Of a stretch of 64,000 nt of DNA, positions 55,366 through 62,406 are shown one piece after another. The stretch spans positions 353,001 to 417,000 of the forward strand of contig NZ_CP016294.1 of the NCBI RefSeq assembly GCF_001704155.1, given 5' to 3'. The stretch is from Stenotrophomonas rhizophila. Its GTDB lineage: Bacteria > Pseudomonadota > Gammaproteobacteria > Xanthomonadales > Xanthomonadaceae. The translations under genes and the position numbers were made by a program. The notes under the pieces are model-generated. The model searched no databases. It saw nothing but the letters and a program-made list of their open reading frames with translations, and was not told where the DNA came from. Position 1 is the stretch's first letter. Each line of letters starts with the position of its first letter.

Positions 55366-56804
55366 TTCTCAGGCTCCACCCGTGGTTTGACTAGCGTCTT
55401 CTTTTTTCCGCCAAATTCTTTGTGAATACCGTCGCGAACAACAGTTACGTTACGCACGCCGGAGCGGTGGCCGCCCTCCATGTCGTGTTCGATGGGGTTG
55501 TACTCAACCGAGTCACCCAGAAAATCAGTCTTGGTCAGCTTTCGCATCCTCGCAAGACGCTCCGCAACCTGGGCGATGCTCTCATAGCCGTTGGCCGCTC
55601 GGCGCACCGTCGCGGCCTGAATCGGGTCGAATGTTTCGAGCACTGGGACGACGGCGCGGTGTAACTTCGCCATGTTGTCGCGGTTAGCGTCAAGCTGAAT
55701 CAGTAGCTCGCCAATCTGCTGGTCTTCAGTGTTGCCAAGCTTGTGCTCTGCCGCCCGTTCGCTTTGGGGCACTCTGCCAACCTTCATCCAGTAGTCAGAA
55801 ATCTCTGGATCGATATCAACGGCTTCCTTGAAATGGAGTTTGATCGCTGATGATATGAATGCCATAGACGGCCAGCTCGCCTCCATAGCGCGGAGTATCT
55901 CCTTGTCCGTCCTGTTTTGACGAGCTAGGACCACGGCGGTCTCGAGCAGATTCATCTGCACCTTACGGATGTTCTGTGATGACTCGAGGAAACGGGTCCA
56001 AGGCCCGACTGTCAGGAGCCTTTTTCCTGACTGAAGGACGCTATAAGTTTCGGCATGAAGCGCGTGGGAGAACCGAAGTTCGATTACTCGAACGACGATC
56101 GAGATCGCAGAGTCAATTGTTGCGTGTGTGGCGTCAGTGTCACTACTATGAGCGACCTTGAGGAACGAATCCATGAGCATCGAGATTGCTCTACCAGGCT
56201 CAACCCCGACCTCTCCATCGTAGTTGCGGATGACCTCGGCCAAAGAGTCGAAAATTCTCCTGACTCGCTTGATACGGGAATCGGGCTGCTCAATGTTCCT
56301 GACAATTGTCTGTGCATCAGACAGATGCGCGATGCAGTCAGATATGCTGCCAGACGCTATCAAGAGGGTCTTCAGAACTTCTTTGCGTGCATTGTTTGCT
56401 GTGTCGAGTGCAAGTGCTTCCCGTGCGCAGTAGGGGGCTAGCCAGCTAGTGCCTGCGTATGCAATGGCTCTGGCTGCATATTCCTTCTCATCGCCATCGC
56501 TGAGCGTTTCAAGTGATCCGGGCTCACCGCTGAAGAGATCAGGAGCGCGCGAGAACACTTCGATCTCCCTGCCTCGAGCGACCGCCGCGAGGCGGCCAAG
56601 GATTGCAGCGGCGAATAGCTCTTCCTCTACTGGACAGCTTGCGGCGAGATCAAGAACAGTCGAGACAATCTTGGAAAGATTGTCGCCTCTAATCAACTGT
56701 TGTATCTGCATGCGTTTCATGGACTCTGTGAGCAGCACATTGAGTCCTTGAAGGTCATCGGATCCTTCGATGCTCTCTAGCTCTACTTCCATGTCTTTGT
56801 TCAT
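55362..56804 (-). CDS. Helical partner of the Hsp70-like ATPase, unknown family
   Basis: I do not recognise this 480-residue protein. It looks almost entirely alpha-helical, with an acidic N-terminus and no signal peptide or membrane segment, so it should be cytoplasmic. The C-terminal part has the short motif V-E-Y-N-P at 433-437 with His440, followed by a basic tail (FGGKKKTLVKPRV). It is the first gene of a two-gene operon, and its stop overlaps the start of the Hsp70-like gene (ATGA). That coupling implies a stable complex, for example a nucleotide-exchange or client-recruiting factor, but this is only inference. Codon use and GC resemble its partner and not the flanking genes. Confidence 0.75.
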   Translation of the reverse strand: MNKDMEVELESIEGSDDLQGLNVLLTESMKRMQIQQLIRGDNLSKIVSTVLDLAASCPVEEELFAAAILGRLAAVARGREIEVFSRAPDLFSGEPGSLETLSDGDEKEYAARAIAYAGTSWLAPYCAREALALDTANNARKEVLKTLLIASGSISDCIAHLSDAQTIVRNIEQPDSRIKRVRRIFDSLAEVIRNYDGEVGVEPGRAISMLMDSFLKVAHSSDTDATHATIDSAISIVVRVIELRFSHALHAETYSVLQSGKRLLTVGPWTRFLESSQNIRKVQMNLLETAVVLARQNRTDKEILRAMEASWPSMAFISSAIKLHFKEAVDIDPEISDYWMKVGRVPQSERAAEHKLGNTEDQQIGELLIQLDANRDNMAKLHRAVVPVLETFDPIQAATVRRAANGYESIAQVAERLARMRKLTKTDFLGDSVEYNPIEHDMEGGHRSGVRNVTVVRDGIHKEFGGKKKTLVKPRVEPEK

Positions 56805-56946
56805 GATGAATCGTTGCCCCTGTATCTAATTCGCCATATTTGGTTGCTGTCTAAACCTGTCAGGTAACTCATTCCAGTCCCGCAAGCTCAGTCTGGGTAA
56901 TCTAGTGAGAATGGGCACGTTTGAATAGATGGTTGAGTCAAGCGCA

Positions 56947-57915
56947 TCAGCGTTCGGAATGACCGCTTTCATCATAGCTGCGCGGACTGAACAGGTCCGG
57001 CTGGATCAGCTCGATGAAGGCGCGCGCCTGCGGCGACAGGAAGCGGCCCCGGCGCACGATCACCCCATAGCTGCGCTCGGGGAACCACGCGCTCATCGAG
57101 CGCGTTACCAGGCGGCCGCGGTCGGCATCGTTGAGGCACAGCGCCGGCACGATGGAAATGCCCATGCCCATCGCTACGTACTGCTTGATCACCTCCCAGC
57201 CGCCCACCTCCAGCGCCACCGTGTACGGCACCCGCTGGCGCTGGAACACCTGGTCCACCAGCCGGTAGGTGATCTGCCGCTTGGGCGGCAGCACCAGCGG
57301 GTAGGCCGAGATCGCCTGAAGGGTCAGCTCCGGCGCGGTGGCCAGCGGGTGGTCGGGCGGGGCGATCAGCACCTGCTCGAAGCGGTAGGCCGGCGCATAG
57401 CTCAGGTCGGCCGGTACATCGGTCATCGAGCCCACCGCCAGGTCGGCCGCATCGCTGCGCAGCAGGTCGGTGCCATCGGCGCTGATCGCGTTGTGCAGGG
57501 TCAGGCGCACGTCCGGATGGCGCTGGCGGAAGCGCTCCACGATGCGCGGCAGCAGGTACAGGATGGTGGAGCTGTTGGCGGCAATGTTGAGCTCGCCCGC
57601 ATCCAGCCCTTTGACCTTGTCGCGGAAGCTGGCCTCCAGCCCGTCCAGGCTTTCCACCAGCGGCTGGGCCATTTCAAACAGCAGCTGGCCCTCGCGGCTG
57701 GGCACCAGCCGCCGCCCGCTGCGCTCGAACAGGCCCACCCCCAATTCGCGTTCCAGCGCCTGCAACTGCTGGCTTATCGCCGGCTGGCTGACGAACAGCG
57801 CCTCAGCCGCACGTGAGACTGAGCCCAATCGCACCGTCTGGCAGAACGCCCGCAGCGGCTTGAGCCGGTCAGACTTGTAGGAAAAACGGGGACTTGGCGG
57901 CTTGGGTGTGGGCAT
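56947..57915 (-). CDS. LysR family regulator, probable glyoxylate-shunt regulator
   Basis: This 322-residue LysR protein has its helix-turn-helix at about residues 17-75 (LRAFCQTVRLGSVSRAAEALFVSQPAISQQLQALE split here by position) and a CysB-like effector domain. It is divergent from aceB across 106 bp that contain the dyad ATAAGC-GCA-GCTTAT, so it most likely controls the malate synthase/isocitrate lyase operon. The start at 57915 gives an N-terminal extension of about 15 residues (Pro/Lys-rich) before the DNA-binding domain. Confidence 0.9.
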   Translation of the reverse strand: MPTPKPPSPRFSYKSDRLKPLRAFCQTVRLGSVSRAAEALFVSQPAISQQLQALERELGVGLFERSGRRLVPSREGQLLFEMAQPLVESLDGLEASFRDKVKGLDAGELNIAANSSTILYLLPRIVERFRQRHPDVRLTLHNAISADGTDLLRSDAADLAVGSMTDVPADLSYAPAYRFEQVLIAPPDHPLATAPELTLQAISAYPLVLPPKRQITYRLVDQVFQRQRVPYTVALEVGGWEVIKQYVAMGMGISIVPALCLNDADRGRLVTRSMSAWFPERSYGVIVRRGRFLSPQARAFIELIQPDLFSPRSYDESGHSER

Positions 57916-57927
57916 GGCGTAACGAAT

Positions 57928-57942
57928 ATAAGCGCAGCTTAT
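57928..57942. promoter_or_regulatory. LysR box in the LysR-aceB gap
   Basis: ATAAGC-GCA-GCTTAT is a perfect 15-bp dyad containing a T-N11-A core, the standard LysR-type recognition pattern. It lies 13 bp from the LysR start and 80 bp upstream of aceB, a normal location for autoregulation and activation of the divergent operon. Confidence 0.7.
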
Positions 57943-58021
57943 GTAAAGCATTGCGATAACTGTTTTGTCAAATACCACACTCCGGCGCACGGTGGCATCA
58001 CCCGCAACGCAGGAGTTGGAC

Positions 58022-59671
58022 ATGTCCGCTGTCGCCGCCTTCGCCACCGCCCAGCCCACCCCGGCCGATGCCCCGCCCACCCCGGGCATCGCCCTGACCA
58101 CCCAGCTTGCCGGCCAGTCGGCCCTGCTGCCGGCGGGGGTATTGGCGCTGCTGGTGTCGCTGCACCGCGCGGTGGAACCCGAACGCCAGCGCCGCCTGCA
58201 GGCCCGCCGTGAGCGCCAGGCCTTCTTCGACGGCGGCGGCCTGCCGGATTTCCGCACCGACACCGCCGCCATCCGCAGCGAGGACTGGCGCGTGGCGCCC
58301 ATCCCCGACGCCCTGCAGGACCGCCGCGTCGAGATCACCGGCCCGACCGACCCGAAGATGGTCATCAACGCGCTGAACTCCGGTGCCAAGGTGTTCATGG
58401 CCGATTTCGAGGATTCCACCGCCCCGGCCTGGCGCAACCTGCTGGCCGGCCAGCAGGCGCTGATCGGCGCAGTGCGCGGCGACCTCACCCACACCGCGCC
58501 CGGCACGGACGGCAAGCCCGGCAAGCACTACGCGCTGCGCCCGCTCGACGAACAGGCCGTGCTGATCGTGCGCCCGCGCGGCTGGCACCTGGATGAAAAG
58601 CACGTGCGCATCGATGGCCAGCCGCTGGCCGGCGGCCTGTTCGACGCGGCCGTGTTCGCCTTCCACAACGCCCGCACCCTCATGTGCCGCCAGCGCGGCC
58701 CTTACTTCTACCTGCCCAAGCTGCAGTCGATGGAAGAGGCCGCGCTGTGGGAAACCGCGCTGTCGCACATCGAAGGCATGCTCGGCCTGCCGCATGGCCA
58801 GATCAAGGTCACCGTGCTGATCGAAACGCTGCCGGCGGTGTTCGAAATGGACGAGATCCTGCACGCGCTGCGCGACCGCATCGTCGGCCTGAACTGCGGC
58901 CGCTGGGATTACATCTTTTCCTACATCAAGACCTTCCGTAAGCACGCCGACAAGGTGCTGCCCGAACGCGGCCAGGTGACCATGACCCAGCCGTTCCTGA
59001 AGGCCTATTCGGAACTGCTGATCCAGACCTGCCACCGCCGTGGCGCCCACGCGATGGGCGGCATGGCCGCGCAGATCCCGATCAACCATGATGCCGCCGC
59101 CAACGAACAGGCCATGGCGCGGGTGCGCGCCGACAAGCTGCGCGAAGTCACCGCCGGCCACGACGGCACCTGGGTGGCGCACCCGGCGCTGATTCCGGTG
59201 GCGCAGGCCATCTTCGACGCGCACATGCCCGGCCCCAACCAGCACGCGGTGCTGCGCCGCGACGTGCGGGTGGGCCGCGACGAGCTGATCGCCGCGCCCA
59301 CCGGCACCATCACCCGCGCCGGGTTCGAGGGCAACGTGGAAGTGTGCGTGCGCTACCTGGCCGCCTGGCTGGACGGCAACGGCTGCGTTCCCATCCACCA
59401 CCTGATGGAAGACGCGGCCACCGCCGAGATCAGCCGAAGCCAGCTGTGGCAGTGGCTGCACGTGCCCGGCCAGCACCTGGACGACGGCACCGCCATCGAC
59501 CTGGCCCTGCTCGACGCCACCCTGGCCGCACTGCCGGCGCGCCTGGGCGAGCGCAGCGCGCTGCCGGGCGGGGCGCGGATCGAGGAGGCCATCGCCCTGC
59601 TCGGTGAGCTGAGCCGCCGCAATGAACTGACCGATTTCCTGACCTTGCCGGCCTACGACAGGATCGATTGA
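58022..59671 (+). CDS. aceB: Malate synthase A
   Basis: This 549-residue enzyme condenses glyoxylate with acetyl-CoA to malate, the second step of the glyoxylate shunt. It has the type A layout: [12 protein letters not shown] (metal-binding region), catalytic Arg in [25 protein letters not shown], and [14 protein letters not shown] with the metal ligands. The start at 58022 follows AGGAG at the normal spacing; a 19-codon upstream extension is unlikely. It precedes aceA with a REP in the gap. Confidence 0.97.
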   Translation: MSAVAAFATAQPTPADAPPTPGIALTTQLAGQSALLPAGVLALLVSLHRAVEPERQRRLQARRERQAFFDGGGLPDFRTDTAAIRSEDWRVAPIPDALQDRRVEITGPTDPKMVINALNSGAKVFMADFEDSTAPAWRNLLAGQQALIGAVRGDLTHTAPGTDGKPGKHYALRPLDEQAVLIVRPRGWHLDEKHVRIDGQPLAGGLFDAAVFAFHNARTLMCRQRGPYFYLPKLQSMEEAALWETALSHIEGMLGLPHGQIKVTVLIETLPAVFEMDEILHALRDRIVGLNCGRWDYIFSYIKTFRKHADKVLPERGQVTMTQPFLKAYSELLIQTCHRRGAHAMGGMAAQIPINHDAAANEQAMARVRADKLREVTAGHDGTWVAHPALIPVAQAIFDAHMPGPNQHAVLRRDVRVGRDELIAAPTGTITRAGFEGNVEVCVRYLAAWLDGNGCVPIHHLMEDAATAEISRSQLWQWLHVPGQHLDDGTAIDLALLDATLAALPARLGERSALPGGARIEEAIALLGELSRRNELTDFLTLPAYDRID

Positions 59672-59679
59672 CCCGCTCA

Positions 59680-59701
59680 GCCGGGCAGGGCCCGGCGCTA
59701 C
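59680..59701 (-). repeat. GTAG-REP between aceB and aceA
   Basis: GCCGGGC-AGG-GCCCGGC followed by GCTAC (GTAG head on the minus strand) lies inside the 62-bp gap of the aceBA operon. It could stabilise the upstream mRNA or reduce readthrough and so set the aceB:aceA ratio. Confidence 0.7.
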
Positions 59702-59733
59702 CGCTTTCGATGTTCATCCCCTGGAGAATTGCC

Positions 59734-61017
59734 ATGACCAAGCTGCCGACCGCCGAACAGATCCAGCACGAATGGAACACCGACCCGCGCTGGGCCGGCA
59801 TCCAGCGCAACTACAGCGCCGCCGACGTGGTGCGCCTGCGCGGCACCGTGCACGTGGAGCATTCGCTGGCCCGGCTGGGCGCGGAGAAGCTGTGGAAGTA
59901 CCTGCATGAAAAGGACTTCGTCAACGCGCTCGGCGCGCTGACCGGCAACCAGGCCATGCAGCAGGTCAAGGCCGGCCTCAACGCCATCTACCTGTCCGGC
60001 TGGCAGGTCGCCGCCGATGCCAACCTGGCCGGCCAGATGTACCCCGACCAGTCGCTGTACCCGGCCGATTCGGTGCCGGCCGTGGTCAAGCGCATCAACA
60101 ACACTCTGCTGCGCGCCGACCAGCTGCACCACGCCGAAGGCAAGGACGACATCGACTTCCTGCAGCCCATCGTGGCCGATGCCGAAGCCGGCTTCGGCGG
60201 CGTGCTCAACGCCTTCGAGCTGATGAAGGCGATGATCGAAGCCGGCGCGGCCGGCGTGCACTTTGAAGACCAGCTGGCCTCGGTGAAGAAGTGCGGGCAC
60301 ATGGGCGGCAAGGTGCTGGTGCCCACCCGCGAGGCCATCGAGAAGTTGAATGCCGCGCGCCTGGCCGCCGACGTACTGGGCGTGCCCACCCTGCTGGTGG
60401 CCCGCACCGACGCCGAAGCCGCCGACCTGCTGACCAGCGACATCGACGCCAACGACCAGCCCTTCGCCACCGGCGAGCGCACCGTGGAAGGCTTTTACAA
60501 GACCCGCAACGGCCTGGACCAGGCCATCAGCCGCGGCCTGGCCTACGCCCCCTATGCCGACCTGATCTGGTGCGAGACCGGCAAGCCGGACCTGGAATTC
60601 GCGCGTAAATTCGCCGAAGCCATCCACGCGAAGTACCCGGGCAAGCTGCTGGCCTACAACTGCTCGCCCAGCTTCAACTGGAAGAAGAACCTGGACGACG
60701 CCACCATTGCGACGTTCCAGAAGGAAATCGCCAGGTACGGTTACAAGTTCCAGTTCATCACCCTGGCCGGCTTCCACGCCCTGAACTACTCCATGTTCAA
60801 CCTGGCCCACGGCTACGCCCGCCGCCAGATGAGCGCCTTCGTGGAACTGCAGGAAGCCGAATTCGCCGCCGCCGACCGTGGCTTCACCGCGGTCAAGCAC
60901 CAGCGCGAGGTCGGCACCGGCTACTTCGACGCCGTCACCCAGGCCATCCAGCAGGGCCAGTCCTCCACCACCGCCCTGGCCGGCTCTACCGAAGAGGAAC
61001 AATTCCGGGCGGCGTGA
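59734..61017 (+). CDS. aceA: Isocitrate lyase
   Basis: This 427-residue enzyme splits isocitrate into succinate and glyoxylate, the first committed step of the glyoxylate shunt. The family signature K-K-C-G-H-M is at about residues 187-192, with the catalytic Cys in it. [10 protein letters not shown] precedes it and [11 protein letters not shown] provides active-site Ser/Lys residues. The length is normal for the proteobacterial type. The start follows GGAG. It is in one operon with aceB and ends before a strong terminator. Confidence 0.97.
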   Translation: MTKLPTAEQIQHEWNTDPRWAGIQRNYSAADVVRLRGTVHVEHSLARLGAEKLWKYLHEKDFVNALGALTGNQAMQQVKAGLNAIYLSGWQVAADANLAGQMYPDQSLYPADSVPAVVKRINNTLLRADQLHHAEGKDDIDFLQPIVADAEAGFGGVLNAFELMKAMIEAGAAGVHFEDQLASVKKCGHMGGKVLVPTREAIEKLNAARLAADVLGVPTLLVARTDAEAADLLTSDIDANDQPFATGERTVEGFYKTRNGLDQAISRGLAYAPYADLIWCETGKPDLEFARKFAEAIHAKYPGKLLAYNCSPSFNWKKNLDDATIATFQKEIARYGYKFQFITLAGFHALNYSMFNLAHGYARRQMSAFVELQEAEFAAADRGFTAVKHQREVGTGYFDAVTQAIQQGQSSTTALAGSTEEEQFRAA

Positions 61018-61066
61018 CGTCCGGAATCGGCGGCTGCGGCCGCCGCCGGGTGGCCGCGCCACCCGG

Positions 61067-61087
61067 GTAACCCCGGCCGTTGGCCGG
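61067..61087. repeat. REP-like palindrome after aceA
   Basis: CCGGCC-GTT-GGCCGG has the same core as other REPs here, with a degenerate head (GTAA). It lies between the aceA stop and its terminator, nested between two CCCGGG sequences. Confidence 0.45.
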
Positions 61088-61107
61088 ATCCCCGGGAACT
61101 CACCCCG

Positions 61108-61143
61108 AAGAAGGCCGCCCCTGTAGGGGTGGCCCTTCTTTTA
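61108..61143 (+). terminator. Rho-independent terminator of aceBA
   Basis: A stem AAGAAGG-CC-G-CCCC / GGGG-T-GG-C-CCTTCTT with a TGTA loop is followed by a T-run. The A-rich 5' arm and T-rich 3' end could also work on the opposite strand. Confidence 0.9.
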
Positions 61144-61350
61144 TATGCCCCCGCCAGATGCCACGGTCCGCAAAAGGCTCCATGCGGTAGGGGATGGCCG
61201 GTTCAATCCGGTCGCTGCGTTGGGGAAGACTGGGCCGGAGCGCCGGAGAAATCCGGGCGCCGGGGCATGGAAATGGGATGAGGCGCACACTTTTAAGGGG
61301 TGCTATCCTCATTCGCTCACCGGGGAACGCTGGGAAGCGGGTGTACGGGA

Positions 61351-62394
61351 ATGACCGGCAAGCTTGCGACGAATGTGTGCGAACGAGCGTCAGACATCGC
61401 GCAGACCGCGATGGCTGAGATCGTGCACGCTGTCCTGAGCGCCGGCGAATTCGCCCTGTTTGCCGAATTCGGCCAGCATCGCGCGCTGCGCGCCGGCGAG
61501 CACCTGTTCCTGCGCAACCAGGCCGGCAGCACCATGTATGTCATCGTCACCGGTGCCATTGAGCTGGATTTCGGCGAAGACCTGGTGGTCAAGACGCTGG
61601 GCCAGCATGAGTTCTTCGGCGAACTGGGCCTGCTGATCGGCGACCACCCGCGCAGCGCCGACGCGCGCGCCACCACCGATTCGCTGGTGCTGGAACTGGA
61701 CCACACCGATTTCCAGCGCCTGGTCGACCGCGACCCGGGCCTGGTGGCCTACTTCCTGCGCCGCACGATCATGCGCGTGGTGAGCAACGAACAGGTGCTG
61801 ATCCGGCAGCTGCGCCGGCGCAACCACGACCTCGAAACCGCGCTGGACAACCTCTACGTCACCACCCACCAGCTCACCCACACCCGCGAACTGGTGCGTA
61901 CCGACGAGTTGACCGGCCTGCACAACCGCCGCGGCCTGGCCTTGTACCTGCAGGAATGCCGCAACCATGACAACGGCGCGCCGCAGGGCCTGCTGCTGAT
62001 CGACTGCGACCACTTCAAGCAGGTCAACGATGAGTACGGCCACCAGGCCGGCGACCGTGTGCTGCAGAGCGTGGCCAACATCCTTCGCTCGGTAGCCACC
62101 GAACAGGATCGTGCCTGCCGGTTGGGCGGGGATGAGTTCTGCCTGCTGCTGCGCGACGCCAACGCAGAAGCCGTGCAGCATGCCGCCGAGTTCATCCTCG
62201 GCGCGGTGCATGGCCTGATGAGCCGGGCCGGCGGCCATCCGCATGTCTGCCCGGTCAGCATCGGAATGAGCCTGCTGGAGGCCGATGGTGACTGGAGCGG
62301 GTGGTACGCCCGCGCCGACAATGCGCTCTACGAAGCCAAGCGGCAAGGCGGCAACCGCTCGTATTGGTCGCATGATGCGATCGCCACTCCCTGA
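61351..62394 (+). CDS. cNMP-binding-domain diguanylate cyclase
   Basis: This 347-residue protein joins an N-terminal cyclic-nucleotide-binding domain (about 25-150; FFGELGLLIGDHPRSADA keeps the Glu91 and Arg101 positions used for cAMP/cGMP) to a GGDEF domain (about 180-340; G-G-D-E-F at 259-263, DCDHFKQVND metal/substrate segment). It should make c-di-GMP in response to a cyclic mononucleotide. The inhibitory-site position reads T-E-Q-D instead of R-x-x-D, so product inhibition is probably absent. It is followed after 12 bp by the cyclase-TPR gene, likely one operon. Confidence 0.93.
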   Translation: MTGKLATNVCERASDIAQTAMAEIVHAVLSAGEFALFAEFGQHRALRAGEHLFLRNQAGSTMYVIVTGAIELDFGEDLVVKTLGQHEFFGELGLLIGDHPRSADARATTDSLVLELDHTDFQRLVDRDPGLVAYFLRRTIMRVVSNEQVLIRQLRRRNHDLETALDNLYVTTHQLTHTRELVRTDELTGLHNRRGLALYLQECRNHDNGAPQGLLLIDCDHFKQVNDEYGHQAGDRVLQSVANILRSVATEQDRACRLGGDEFCLLLRDANAEAVQHAAEFILGAVHGLMSRAGGHPHVCPVSIGMSLLEADGDWSGWYARADNALYEAKRQGGNRSYWSHDAIATP

Positions 62395-62406
62395 CGGGGA
62401 ATCCGA

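Noticed and set aside
53600-56950. Mobile element carrying the low-GC module
   Set aside because: No transposase, integrase, tRNA target or convincing direct repeats were found; only GC shift and short inverted repeats, so no element is called.
57965-58021. 19-codon upstream extension of aceB
   Set aside because: AGGAG directly precedes ATG 58022 and the extension would overlap the promoter region.
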